Notes under the pieces: model-generated
What the model was told of the DNA's origin: nothing
The model's input: the letters and a program-made list of their open reading frames with translations, nothing else
Database searches by the model: none
Made by a program: the position numbers and the translations under genes
Shown here: positions 9,458-17,915 of the stretch, in pieces
Numbering within the stretch: the stretch's first letter is position 1
How the letters are laid out: each line of letters begins with the position of its first letter
Assembly (NCBI GenBank): GCA_031257555.1
Contig: JAIROK010000023.1
Coordinates: 1 to 32,239, forward strand
Direction of reading: 5' to 3'
DNA length: 32,239 nucleotides
Source: Campylobacteraceae bacterium
Lineage (GTDB): Bacteria; Campylobacterota; Campylobacteria; Campylobacterales; Campylobacteraceae

Positions 9458-10134
9458 CGTTTATCCTTTAAAAATTTATCTAACTTTTCGTAAGCCTCTT
9501 TTTTTGTCTCCTCTTCGTCTAAAAACCCCTCAACCAAACCGTTAAATCCGCTCACAAATCTCTTTCCGCCGTATGGGATAAGAGAGACTTTTTTGTGAGA
9601 GCCCGGCTCAAACCTCACGGAAGTTCCCGCGGGGATATTCAGCCTTTTGCCGTAAGCTTTGTGTCTATTAAAATCCAAAAAGCTATTTGCTTCAAAAAAG
9701 TGAAAATGAGAACCTATCTGTATCGGACGGTCGCCCGTATTTTTTACCTCTATTTGCGTCTCTTTTGCTTTTTTGTTTAACTCTATCTCTCCTTCTTCGA
9801 TGATGTATCCGCCTATCTCGTTAGAGTTTTCATCTAAAATCGGATTGTGCACGGAGACAAGCTTTGTACCGTCGTCAAAAACAGCTTCTACCTGCACAAG
9901 ACTAAGCATACTCGCAACGCCCTCGATAACATCGTCTTTTGTCAAGACTTTTGCTGCTTCCACCATAAGTTCGGCTACATTTTTGCCGTCCCTTGCTCCC
10001 TCAATGATAAAAGAGCTGATAAACGCCACAGCTTCGGGATAGTTTAGTTTAAGCCCTCTATTTTTGCGCTCATGAGCTAATTTAGCGGCGGTATAGATAA
10101 GCAGCCTCTCTTTTTCTCTTTCCGTTAGAAACAT
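9454..10134 (-). CDS. ureA: Fused urease gamma-beta subunit (Helicobacter-type UreA)
   Basis: This 226-residue fusion combines urease gamma (about 1-100, starting [20 protein letters not shown]) and beta (about 105-210, with [42 protein letters not shown] and [11 protein letters not shown]). In most bacteria these are two genes; the fusion is the arrangement known in Helicobacter. The frame is open 15 codons further upstream, but the ATG at 10134 has GGAG six bases before it and begins the conserved gamma sequence, whereas the upstream extension reaches into ureD. It lies 10 bases after ureD and overlaps ureC by 4. Confidence 0.96.
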   Translation of the reverse strand: MFLTEREKERLLIYTAAKLAHERKNRGLKLNYPEAVAFISSFIIEGARDGKNVAELMVEAAKVLTKDDVIEGVASMLSLVQVEAVFDDGTKLVSVHNPILDENSNEIGGYIIEEGEIELNKKAKETQIEVKNTGDRPIQIGSHFHFFEANSFLDFNRHKAYGKRLNIPAGTSVRFEPGSHKKVSLIPYGGKRFVSGFNGLVEGFLDEEETKKEAYEKLDKFLKDKR

Positions 10135-10144
10135 TTTTACTCCT

Positions 10145-10894
10145 TTACCTTTTGCCCAAATCAAATCTGTTTTTGCCAAGCATATTTCTGTACAGTTCCC
10201 ATATGAGGTTTATTGTCGATTTTATTTTGGAAATTTTATCTGCTAAGACGATACACATCAAAAACGCTTCGTTTTGCGTTTTTTCAAAGCTTTTGATGCC
10301 GGCTCTTAAAAGCAGTTCGCCAAAAGCCTCGTTGTCTTTGGTTTTTATATATATTTTAGCAAAAAGCCTATTTTGCGCTTTGTGCCTTTTTAGATACTCT
10401 TTAAATTCAAAACCGCTGATTTTAAACTTTTCAAGATACTCAATCTTTTTGTTACATGAAAATCTGTTTCGTGCCGTATACTCTCCAAAATCATACTCTT
10501 CAAAGCTTCTGCCCGCACTAAAAAGGTCGCTGTAAAAAAATGTGGAATTTTCGTCAAAATCCAAACTAAAAAGCTGTAAAAGGCGGGAGTTTTTAAACAT
10601 AATAGTCTCGTCGTTCAAAAACTCCAGATTGGAACATTTTAGATTGAAAACATATCTGTTCACGGCAAATTTACCGCTGCTTGGATAAACCTTAAGTGCC
10701 GATTCGCTTGCTAAGATGAGGTTTGAATTTGTCATATTAAGCTCTGTATGGATTTTATCATCAGGAAACAATCCCTCTCCAACGTTAAGCAGCTTGACAT
10801 AATTTTCACCCTCTCTAAAAAGATAATATCTGCTTGGAAGCGTCAATTTTTCTAATGATATATTGTTGTTTTTTAATTCAAGCTTCAAACTCAT
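10145..10894 (-). CDS. ureD: Urease accessory protein UreD/UreH
   Basis: This 249-residue scaffold protein (UreH in Helicobacter) binds apo-urease and recruits UreF and UreG for nickel insertion. The middle segment with [20 protein letters not shown] corresponds to the family's conserved PGR...E.F.....R.R block, and the N-terminal half has the beta-rich pattern including a [14 protein letters not shown] stretch. The family is weakly conserved; identification rests on this block and on position directly before ureA. The ATG at 10894 has no strong ribosome site and lies 7 bases after urtE, so re-initiation from urtE is likely. Confidence 0.9.
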   Translation of the reverse strand: MSLKLELKNNNISLEKLTLPSRYYLFREGENYVKLLNVGEGLFPDDKIHTELNMTNSNLILASESALKVYPSSGKFAVNRYVFNLKCSNLEFLNDETIMFKNSRLLQLFSLDFDENSTFFYSDLFSAGRSFEEYDFGEYTARNRFSCNKKIEYLEKFKISGFEFKEYLKRHKAQNRLFAKIYIKTKDNEAFGELLLRAGIKSFEKTQNEAFLMCIVLADKISKIKSTINLIWELYRNMLGKNRFDLGKR

Positions 10895-10901
10895 AATGCA
10901 A

Positions 10902-11597
10902 TTATACCGATAAATACTGCTTTATGATTTCATCGCTTAAGTCCTTTATCTCTCCGTTTGCCGTTACGCTTCCTCTATCAAGTATATAAAAATCATCTCC
11001 GTGCCGTCTTGCAAACGGAAGTTTTTGTTCTATCAAAAGAACCGTTATCTGTTTTTCTTTAGTCAGATAATCTATAACGTCTCCTATCTGCCGTACGATA
11101 TTTGGCTGTATGCCTTCGCCGGGCTCATCAAGTATCAAAAATTCAGGCTCCAAACATAAAGCCCTTGCTATGGCTAATTGCTGCTGCTGACCGCCTGATA
11201 AATCGCCGCCTTTTCTGTTTTGCATCTCTTTTAAGACGGGAAAGAGTTTGTATATGATCTGCGGTGCTTTTTTGATTTTGTTTCTGTTGCCCAGTATTCC
11301 TATTTGGATATTTTCCTTGACTGTGAGAGAGGAGAATATCTCGCGTCCTTGCGGTACGTAGCCTATAGCTATGGAGGCTCTATCGGAGGGCGGCAGTTTG
11401 GTTATATCTTTGCCTTTAAATATTATCTTGCCGCTTTGAGTGCCAAGAAGCCCCATGATGACTTTGCTAAGAGTTGTTTTGCCAACCCCGTTTCTGCCCA
11501 TTATACAAGTGCATCTGCCTTTTTTGCATTCCAGATTGATATCTCTTAATGTATGACTTTGCTTGTAGTATTGATTTAAGTTTTCTATTTTTAACAT
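10902..11597 (-). CDS. urtE: Urea ABC transporter ATP-binding protein UrtE
   Basis: This 231-residue ATPase of the LivF type is one of two nucleotide-binding subunits of the urea importer. Walker A GRNGVGKT is at 34-41, a Q-loop lies within GYVPQGREIF, the signature is LSGGQQQQLAIARA, Walker B is FLILDEPGEGIQP, and an H-loop-region EQKL follows. An upstream TTG is in frame, but the ATG at 11597 is preceded by GGTGAG at good spacing and starts just after the urtD stop. It lies within the urtABCDE order typical of urea transporters, directly before the urease genes. Confidence 0.95.
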   Translation of the reverse strand: MLKIENLNQYYKQSHTLRDINLECKKGRCTCIMGRNGVGKTTLSKVIMGLLGTQSGKIIFKGKDITKLPPSDRASIAIGYVPQGREIFSSLTVKENIQIGILGNRNKIKKAPQIIYKLFPVLKEMQNRKGGDLSGGQQQQLAIARALCLEPEFLILDEPGEGIQPNIVRQIGDVIDYLTKEKQITVLLIEQKLPFARRHGDDFYILDRGSVTANGEIKDLSDEIIKQYLSV

Positions 11598-11598
11598 G

Positions 11599-12375
11599 TT
11601 ACTCACCAAGATATACTTTTCTTACTTTTTCATTGTTTTGAATATTTTGCATCGAACCCTCAGCCAGCACGGAGCCTTCATACAAAACGGTAACTTTTGA
11701 AGCAAGGCTTCTTATAAATTCCATATCGTGTTCCACGACGATAACGGAGTGCTCCTTTGCAAGTTCTTGTAAAATCTCGCCCGTTTTTTCAACCTCTTGG
11801 GGTGTCATGCCGGCTACGGGTTCATCGACAAGCATGATTTTAGGATTTTGCATGATGAGCATTCCAATCTCCAGCCACTGTTTTTGTCCGTGAGAGAGAG
11901 TACCTGCCTCTTTAAAAGCATAATCATGCAAGCCTGTAAGTTTCATAGTCTCTTCAATCTTATCTTTTTGAAAACTTTTGAGTTTTGCAAAGAGCGTTTT
12001 GAAAAATCTTTTGTCCTCCTGCATGGAGAGTTCGAGGTTTTCAAAAACAGTGTGATTTGCAAATACGGTAGGTTTTTGAAATTTTCTGCCTATGCCAAGT
12101 TCCGCTATGGATGGTTCGTCAAGCTCCAATAAATTTACCGCTTTGCCAAAAATGACCTGCCCGCAGTCCGGTTTTGTTTTGCCTGTTATCACATCCATCA
12201 TCGTGGATTTGCCAGCTCCGTTAGCTCCTATGACACATCTTAACTCTTTGTAGTCGATAGTCAAAGAGAGCGAATTTAACGCCTTAAATCCGTCAAAACT
12301 TACAGTTACGCCATCAAGCAAAAGTATCCTGTTTCCTTTTTCGATACTGCCTATGAAGTCGGGATTTATATTCAT
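11599..12375 (-). CDS. urtD: Urea ABC transporter ATP-binding protein UrtD
   Basis: This 258-residue ATPase of the LivG type is the second nucleotide-binding subunit of the urea importer. Walker A GANGAGKST is at 50-58, the signature is LSHGQKQWLEIGM, Walker B is IMLVDEPVAGM, and the switch histidine is in VVEHDMEF. LSHGQKQWLEIGM in place of LSGGQ is characteristic of UrtD as opposed to branched-chain amino-acid LivG. The ATG overlaps the urtC stop by 4 bases, and the stop almost touches the urtE start. Confidence 0.95.
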   Translation of the reverse strand: MNINPDFIGSIEKGNRILLLDGVTVSFDGFKALNSLSLTIDYKELRCVIGANGAGKSTMMDVITGKTKPDCGQVIFGKAVNLLELDEPSIAELGIGRKFQKPTVFANHTVFENLELSMQEDKRFFKTLFAKLKSFQKDKIEETMKLTGLHDYAFKEAGTLSHGQKQWLEIGMLIMQNPKIMLVDEPVAGMTPQEVEKTGEILQELAKEHSVIVVEHDMEFIRSLASKVTVLYEGSVLAEGSMQNIQNNEKVRKVYLGE

Positions 12376-13481
12376 CTTCCAAGCCTTAGTTTTTTAAGCA
12401 TTTTAAATTTTATTCCGGCTACTCCTTTGGGCAAAAACAAAGTTACCAAAACAAACAGTCCGCCAAGCGCGTACAGCCATATCTCGGCAAACGTTGAAGT
12501 AAAATACGTACTTGCGAAATTTACGACAAATGCCCCGATAACAGCCCCATAAAGCGTACCGCGTCCCCCTATGGCAACCCAGATGACAAGCTCTATAGAA
12601 AACAAGGGTGCAAAAACATTCGGATTTATGATGCCAACCTGCGGCACATATAAAGCTCCCGCAACTCCTGCCAATACAGCTGATATAACAAATATGAAGA
12701 TTTTATAGCTTACTACCCTATAGCCTAAAAAGCCTACGCGGTCTTGGGAATCTCTTATGGATATCACTATGCGTCCCAATTTTGAGTTTATGATAAATCG
12801 GCAGAGTGTATATCCTAAAGCTAATGCTATAAATGAGGCGGCAAGAAGCGACACTTTTGTGTATTTGCTTTGCAGGTCAAATCCAAATATATCCTTAAAG
12901 TCATTCAGTCCGTTATTGCCGCCAAATCCCATATCGTTTCTAAAAAATGCAAGCATTAAAGCGTATGTGAGAGCTTGCGTGATAATGGAGAGATAAACGC
13001 CGTTCACTTTTGATTTGAAAGCAAAAAAACCGAATATAAAAGCTAAAAGAGCAGGCGCTGATATAACAATCAAAACGGCAAAAAAGGGATTGTCAAATCC
13101 ATACCAAAACCAAGGCAGCTCTTTATAATTCATGAACACCATAAAATCAGGCAAAACAGGATCGGCATAAACTCCGCGGTCTCCGATTTGACGCGTAAGA
13201 TACATGGCAAATGCGTATCCACCGAGTGCAAAAAACGCTCCGTGTCCCAAACTCAAAACTCCAAGATAACCCCACAACAAGTCTAATGAGAGCGCTAAAA
13301 GTGCGAATGCCAAGTACTTTCCTATCAATGAGACGCTAAAAGATGATATATGAAAGATAGAACCCTCGGGTATAAGCAGATTTGAGACGGATACGATAAT
13401 AACAATCGCCAAAAGAGACGACAATACTATTTTCCCGCCTTTGTCATTTTTAAATATTTTTACAAGTATCGGTTCTCTCAT
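12372..13481 (-). CDS. urtC: Urea ABC transporter permease UrtC
   Basis: This 369-residue inner-membrane permease of the LivM type pairs with UrtB to form the urea channel. It has about nine to ten hydrophobic segments. Family marks are SLDLLWGYLGVLSLGHGAFFALGGYAFAM near 70-95 and a C-terminal VWVAIGGRGTLYGAVIGA segment. Two ATGs are possible: the one at 13481 has GGAGG six bases upstream inside the last codons of urtB, while the one at 13496 has only a weak site and would overlap urtB. I prefer 13481. Its stop overlaps urtD as ATGA. Confidence 0.94.
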   Translation of the reverse strand: MREPILVKIFKNDKGGKIVLSSLLAIVIIVSVSNLLIPEGSIFHISSFSVSLIGKYLAFALLALSLDLLWGYLGVLSLGHGAFFALGGYAFAMYLTRQIGDRGVYADPVLPDFMVFMNYKELPWFWYGFDNPFFAVLIVISAPALLAFIFGFFAFKSKVNGVYLSIITQALTYALMLAFFRNDMGFGGNNGLNDFKDIFGFDLQSKYTKVSLLAASFIALALGYTLCRFIINSKLGRIVISIRDSQDRVGFLGYRVVSYKIFIFVISAVLAGVAGALYVPQVGIINPNVFAPLFSIELVIWVAIGGRGTLYGAVIGAFVVNFASTYFTSTFAEIWLYALGGLFVLVTLFLPKGVAGIKFKMLKKLRLGR

Positions 13482-13482
13482 C

Positions 13483-15051
13483 TCAATCCTCCGCATCTCT
13501 GCCCTTTTGAGGGAAAAGTCCCCGCGGGTGTTTTCTGATAAACAGTATTACTATAACAAGTATGATTACTTTTGCAAGAACGGCGCCTGAAAGCGGTTCT
13601 ATAATCTTATTTACCTCACCCAGCGTAAACGCCCCTATGAGCGTTCCCCACAAATTTCCAACGCCTCCGAATACCACAACCATGAAAGAGTCCACTATAT
13701 AAGCTTGTCCCAGATTTGGTCCTACATTTGTAAGCTGACTTAAAGCAACTCCCGCAACTCCGGCAATCCCTGCGCCTATACCGAAAGTCAAAGCGTCCAC
13801 AAAGCTTGTTTTTATCCCCATAGCCTGCGCCATGCTTCTGTTTTGCGAGACTGCGCGCACTTTCAATCCAAGCGAAGTTTTTTTCAAAATAAACAGCGCA
13901 AATGCAAAAACAAGCAGAGTGAAGATAATGATATAAAATCTATTGTATGTGAGTGAGAAAATACTGTTTATCTCAAACGAACCGCTCATCCATTCGGGCG
14001 TTTTTACCTCTTTATTTAGCGGCGAATAGATAGTGCGCACGAGTTGTTGGAGTATGAGGCTTATTCCAAATGTAGCAAGCAGCGCTTCAAGGGGTCGTGA
14101 GTAAAGATGTCTTAACACCAGTCTTTCTATCAAGATGCCAACCAAAGCGCTTACTAAAAACGCTATGGGAATGGCTATAATCACAGAGTATTCTATAAAA
14201 TTTGGCATAATCTGCTGAATCGTATATGTCGTATATGCTCCTATCATTATGAGTTCCCCATGAGCCATATTGATAACTTTCATAACGCCAAACGTTATGG
14301 CAAGCCCCATCGCCGCCAAAAGCAGTATGGAGCCAGCGCTCAAGCCAAAATAGAGCGTTTCCAAAACAGAGTAAAATCTTTTGGCATTTTCTATTTTTTT
14401 AATGGAGGCGGTTATCTCTTTTTTGTATGAGATGCCCTCGATATCGTTTAACTCATTTAGTGTTTGAAGCGCTATAGGAGAGAGCGAATCTCCAAGGGCG
14501 TTTATGGCTTTTTGCTGTTCGCCGCCGCTTTTAAATTTAGCGTCTAAAACAGACAAAGACTCGTTTAAAATCTCTTTTATCTTTTTATTGTCCTCTTTTG
14601 CTAAGAGTTCATACAAAAGAGCATAATCTTTCTCTTCAACATTTGAAAGCAGCTCTTTTGCGGCATTTAGTCTTATTTTTGCGTCTTGTGAGACTAAGTT
14701 TACCGCGGCAAGTTCGGAGCGCAGGATAGTTCTTAGTCTGTTGTTTATCGTGATTTTGCTAATTTCGCTTTCGTCGATTTCGAGTTTTTTGCCGCTTAGG
14801 ATATCTACAATATCCGATTTGTCTTGATACACAAGAGAGTTTTGCGCGCTCTTATAAAGGTTCCCCGATAGCATTTGCGAAAATACAAAAGGCAGTCTCT
14901 CATCATTTTTATATCCGCTTGACAACTCTTTTATGGCGTCCTCTTTTTGCGCAAAATTTTCAGCTTCGGACAGTTTTACCAAATCATCTTCAAAACTTGC
15001 GCCAAAAGCCGCCATGGCTATCAACAGCAAAGTTATACAGACTCTCTTCAT
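13483..15051 (-). CDS. urtB: Urea ABC transporter permease UrtB with extracytoplasmic N-terminal domain
   Basis: This 522-residue LivH-type permease has a signal peptide (MKRVCITLLLIAMAAFGA, likely cut after residue 18). A helical periplasmic region of about 200 residues follows, with HEAT-like helical pairs such as DAKIRLNAAKELLSNVEEKD. From about residue 225 there is the permease domain with roughly eight membrane segments. The long N-terminal extension is normal for UrtB and separates it from amino-acid permeases, which are about 300 residues. Motifs include AMGLAITFGVMKVINMAHGE and VFGGVGNLWGTLIGA. It is preceded by a 1.57-kb repeat region instead of by urtA directly, and its stop lies 1 base before urtC. 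Confidence 0.94.
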   Translation of the reverse strand: MKRVCITLLLIAMAAFGASFEDDLVKLSEAENFAQKEDAIKELSSGYKNDERLPFVFSQMLSGNLYKSAQNSLVYQDKSDIVDILSGKKLEIDESEISKITINNRLRTILRSELAAVNLVSQDAKIRLNAAKELLSNVEEKDYALLYELLAKEDNKKIKEILNESLSVLDAKFKSGGEQQKAINALGDSLSPIALQTLNELNDIEGISYKKEITASIKKIENAKRFYSVLETLYFGLSAGSILLLAAMGLAITFGVMKVINMAHGELIMIGAYTTYTIQQIMPNFIEYSVIIAIPIAFLVSALVGILIERLVLRHLYSRPLEALLATFGISLILQQLVRTIYSPLNKEVKTPEWMSGSFEINSIFSLTYNRFYIIIFTLLVFAFALFILKKTSLGLKVRAVSQNRSMAQAMGIKTSFVDALTFGIGAGIAGVAGVALSQLTNVGPNLGQAYIVDSFMVVVFGGVGNLWGTLIGAFTLGEVNKIIEPLSGAVLAKVIILVIVILFIRKHPRGLFPQKGRDAED

Positions 15052-15583
15052 TTTTTACCTCTTATCGGCACTGGCAATGCGCGATTTGTTTTTGCCGCTT
15101 TTACAGAAAAAAACATGTGGGCGAATTTTTCACTGTTTTCATATCCTTTAGCGGCAAATAGTTTTAATAAATCCGTACAAACCATTTTCATCTCCTGCAT
15201 CCAAGTTTTTATCACGATACCCGCAGTGTGCAAGTATCATTGTTTGTTTCAATTTTTTCACCGCTTAAGCACATTTCATTTTATGTGCAAAAATCATTAA
15301 TTTCTATGCTCTTTTTACGCAAAATCTGATTTTGACAAATCATCAAAAATATATCCTCCCTCATTTCTTACCTCTGCAAGCGATAAATTGTCTTCGTTTG
15401 AGATATTACCGCCTGTATCAAAAGTGATTTTTGATAATTTTTCATCATCTATTCACACTCTTGCGTTCAAATCTTTTATCGCAACAGTGTGCGAATTGAT
15501 TTTGATAAATATCAAAAATCTACTTTTTTCATTTGCCACTTTCCTGCCACGACGATAGCAATATATAACTGCTCCTTAGTTTT

Positions 15584-15602
15584 AAATGAGAATATCTCAT
15601 TT
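15584..15602. repeat. Perfect 8-bp inverted repeat in the urtA-urtB gap
   Basis: AAATGAGA-ATA-TCTCATTT is a perfect 8-bp palindrome with a 3-base loop. A degenerate relative (ATATCCCATTT region, near 16465-16477) occurs in another unit of the array. Whether it acts as an RNA hairpin or a protein site is not visible. Confidence 0.6.
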
Positions 15603-15816
15603 GTTTTAATTTTCAGCTTCTTGAATGAACAAGAGAGTTTTTTGCAAAATTAGCTCAAAAAATGCATGAAACTCTCATTTTTTTTACAAAATTTATGACA
15701 ACAATTGCAAATCTTTCTGCATCAAAGAGACTTTTGCTTTGGATAATTTTGACAAATCATCATCTATTTATCAAACCTGCATTCAAGTCTTTTATCACGA
15801 TACCCGCAGTGTGCGG

Positions 15817-15860
15817 ATTGATTTTGATAAATGTCAAAAACCTGCAAACTTTTTCCATTT
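15817..15860 (-). repeat. 44-bp exact repeat, copy 1
   Basis: Identical over 44 bases to 16396-16439, 579 bases away, in the same orientation. It contains TTGATAAATGTCAA and the conserved CCTGCAAACTTTTTCCATTT end. Similarity continues imperfectly to the left (CAGTGTGCG, then GCATTCAA). Such length of identity between otherwise diverged units suggests recent duplication, gene conversion or constraint. Confidence 0.9.
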
Positions 15861-16395
15861 TTACCGTTTTTCCGTCGATACCCGCAATGTATGGCTAACA
15901 TTTATAAAGTCCGCTATAGACAAGAGGGCTTTTTGTAAAAACCATTGTCGCCTCTATGTTCTTTGCGCAAAGTTTGATTTTGACAAATTATCAAATCTTA
16001 TGTGTGGCTCATTTGTGCCAAAATTACTTACAAGCCTTTGTTTTACAGTATGACCTGTACAAAAAGATGCTTTGATTTTAAGCAATTTTGACAAATCATC
16101 ATCCATATGAACCATTTCTTGCATTCAAGTCCTTTGCCGCTCCAAGCGCATTTTATTTTACACGCAAAAGAGTTTCTTGCAAAAACTGTGCAAACTCATT
16201 TTCATACAAAGTCAGGTTTTGATAAATCGCCGCCTTGTTCATTTTCTGCTCTTTTTGCCTTTTAGGGCAATGAGCTGTTTAGAAAACCGCTGCCGTCTTT
16301 GTTTAGACAAATTACCGTTTACATCAAAAGTGACTTTGACTTTTGATAATTATTCACACTCTTGCATTCAAATCTTTCATCGCGGCAGTGTGCGA

Positions 16396-16439
16396 ATTGA
16401 TTTTGATAAATGTCAAAAACCTGCAAACTTTTTCCATTT
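16396..16439 (-). repeat. 44-bp exact repeat, copy 2
   Basis: Second copy of the 44-base element at 15817-15860. A third, less conserved version lies at about 15496-15534, with ATTGATTTTGATAAATATCA followed by diverged sequence. Confidence 0.9.
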
Positions 16440-16598
16440 CACCGCTTGTATTCGCAAAGTTGAAAATATCCCATTTCAAATTTTTAGCCTCTTGAATGCG
16501 CTTTGTTTTATATGTAAGAGAGTTTTTTGCAAAACTGCTCAAATTTGCGCAAAGGCAACTCTTTTTAGCCTCTTGCAATGCGTGAAAATACCCTCTTG

Positions 16599-16617
16599 GT
16601 GCGGATAGTCTCCGCAC
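16599..16617 (-). terminator. Stem-loop directly after urtA
   Basis: GTGCGGA and TCCGCAC form a perfect 7-bp GC-rich stem with a 5-base loop, starting 6 bases after the urtA stop on the transcribed (minus) strand. No T-run follows at once. It may be a partial terminator or an mRNA-stabilising element that lets the binding protein be made in excess over the membrane parts, as is common in ABC operons. Confidence 0.5.
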
Positions 16618-16623
16618 TAAAGA

Positions 16624-17889
16624 TTATTTCAGGCACTTTTTTGTTTTGGTGTTGTAATTGCCGCAGTTGACAGGCTTTGTCCAGTCAGCTTCCAAATCTT
16701 TGCTGCCGTCTAAAAAGTCGCTCCAAGCGTCGCCCTCAACCAAACCTTTTGTCTGCCAAACGGTTTCAAATTGACCGTTGGCTTGAATTTCGCCTATAAG
16801 AACAGGCTTTGTTATATGGTGGTTTTTAAGCATTACAGCCGTACCACCGGTAAGATTGGGCACGCTTATACCGATAATCGCTTCAGAGACTTTGCCGACA
16901 TTTGTGCTTTTGGCTTTTTCTACGGCTTTCACCCACATGTTAAATCCTATGTATGTAGCCTCCATAGGGTCGTTTGTGACTCTTTTATTGTCTTTTATAA
17001 ATGCTTTCCATGATTTGATAAAAGCGTCGTTTGCGGGAGATTTCACGCTTTGAAAATAGTTCCATGCAGCCAAATGTCCGACAAGAGGCTTTGTGTCTAT
17101 GCCGGCAAGCTCTTCTTCTCCTACCGAAAATGCAATAACGGGAATGTTATCCGCGCTCACGCCCTGATTTGCAAGCTCTTTGTAAAACGGCACATTTGCA
17201 TCTCCGTTGATAGTTGAGACAACCGCCGTTTTTTTGCCTGCACTGCTAAATTTTTTGATATCGCTTACTATGCTTTGCCAGTCAGAGTGTCCAAACGGCG
17301 TGTAGTTGATCAAAATATCCTCGCTTTTGACGCCTTTTGATTTCAGATAAGTTTCCAAAATCTTATTTGTGGTGCGCGGATATACATAATCCGTTCCGGC
17401 AAGCACCCATCTTTTGACACCAACCTCATTTGCCAAGTAGTCAATCGCGGGAATTGCCTGCTGATTTGGAGCAGCACCCGTATAAAAGATATTTTTAGAC
17501 GACTCTTCGCCCTCATATTGCACGGGGTAGAAAAGCAAGCCGTTGTTTGCTTCAACCACAGGAAGAACCGCTTTTCGCGATACGGACGTCCAACATCCGA
17601 ATATAACGTCAACCTTGTCTTTGGTCAAAAGTTCGCCCGCTTTTTCAGCAAAAAGCGGCCAGTCGGATGCGGGGTCAACCACTACGGCTTCAAGCTTTTT
17701 GCCAAGAAGCCCGCCTTTTTTATTTTGTTCGTCTATCAACATCAAAACCGTATCTTTTAATGTTGTTTCAGAGATTGCCATTGTTCCTGAAAGCGAATGC
17801 AAAACGCCCACTTTGATAGTATCGGCAGCTTCAATCGACATACAAGCAAAGGCAATCAATACCGCCGCGGCAAGTTTTGAAATCCTCAT
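16624..17889 (-). CDS. urtA: Urea ABC transporter periplasmic substrate-binding protein UrtA
   Basis: This is a 421-residue type-1 periplasmic binding protein with a signal peptide cut near residues 21-22 (SIEA before ADTIKVG). It captures urea for the UrtBCDE importer. Characteristic parts are TIKVGVLHSLSGTMAISET at the mature N-terminus, DPASDWPLFAEKAGELL, the VIFGCWTSVSRKAVLPV segment and LLFYPVQYEGEESS, which distinguish UrtA from branched-chain amino-acid binding proteins. The C-terminus ends in WTKPVNCGNYNTKTKKCLK with two cysteines. The ATG has AAGGAG at 17896-17901 upstream. It is the first gene of the urea operon, and is followed by a stem-loop and the repeat array. Confidence 0.97.
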   Translation of the reverse strand: MRISKLAAAVLIAFACMSIEAADTIKVGVLHSLSGTMAISETTLKDTVLMLIDEQNKKGGLLGKKLEAVVVDPASDWPLFAEKAGELLTKDKVDVIFGCWTSVSRKAVLPVVEANNGLLFYPVQYEGEESSKNIFYTGAAPNQQAIPAIDYLANEVGVKRWVLAGTDYVYPRTTNKILETYLKSKGVKSEDILINYTPFGHSDWQSIVSDIKKFSSAGKKTAVVSTINGDANVPFYKELANQGVSADNIPVIAFSVGEEELAGIDTKPLVGHLAAWNYFQSVKSPANDAFIKSWKAFIKDNKRVTNDPMEATYIGFNMWVKAVEKAKSTNVGKVSEAIIGISVPNLTGGTAVMLKNHHITKPVLIGEIQANGQFETVWQTKGLVEGDAWSDFLDGSKDLEADWTKPVNCGNYNTKTKKCLK

Positions 17890-17909
17890 CGTCTGCTCCT
17901 TAGACTTAA

Positions 17910-17915
17910 ATTATA
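17910..17915 (-). promoter_or_regulatory. Probable -10 element of the urea operon
   Basis: Read on the minus strand this is TATAAT, 20 bases upstream of the urtA ATG. No good -35 hexamer is seen, which is usual for sigma-70 promoters in Campylobacterota. The implied leader would be only about 10-15 bases long. No convincing sigma-54 GG-N10-GC element was found by eye nearby. Confidence 0.5.

Larger units (their letters stand above)
15052..16598. repeat. Diverged repeat array filling the urtA-urtB gap
   Basis: This 1.5-kb gap contains no intact gene but about five diverged copies of one unit. A core beginning GCRTTCAA / GCATCCAA is found at 15197, 15463, 15779, 16121 and 16364, so spacing is 243-342 bases. 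Two copies share 44 identical bases (15817-15860 and 16396-16439). Other shared modules are TTTTGACAAATCATCA-like (15331, 15750, 16089; variant at 15979), and AGAGAGTTTTTTGCAAAA (about 15627, 16512; variants at 15922, 16166). Read on the minus strand the cores give similar peptides (for example FIKINPHTAGIVIKDLNAG versus INSHTAAMKDLNARV) but with stops and frame changes between copies. It may be a decayed tandem-repeat coding sequence or a non-coding repeat array. The boundaries are approximate. Confidence 0.75.

Noticed and set aside
15052-16598. CRISPR array in the urtA-urtB gap
   Set aside because: The repeats are long, diverged and unevenly spaced, without uniform short repeats or unique spacers, and no cas genes are present.
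16177-16608. A 143-codon plus-strand frame in the urtA-urtB gap
   Set aside because: It is rich in Cys, Phe and Leu, has no domain and no ribosome site. The neighbouring repeat units do not keep this frame open, so it is a by-product of the AT-rich repeats.
16354-16617. An 87-codon minus-strand frame starting right after urtA
   Set aside because: It begins inside the hairpin, lacks a ribosome site, and is one unit of the repeat array. I describe it as part of that array rather than as a gene.
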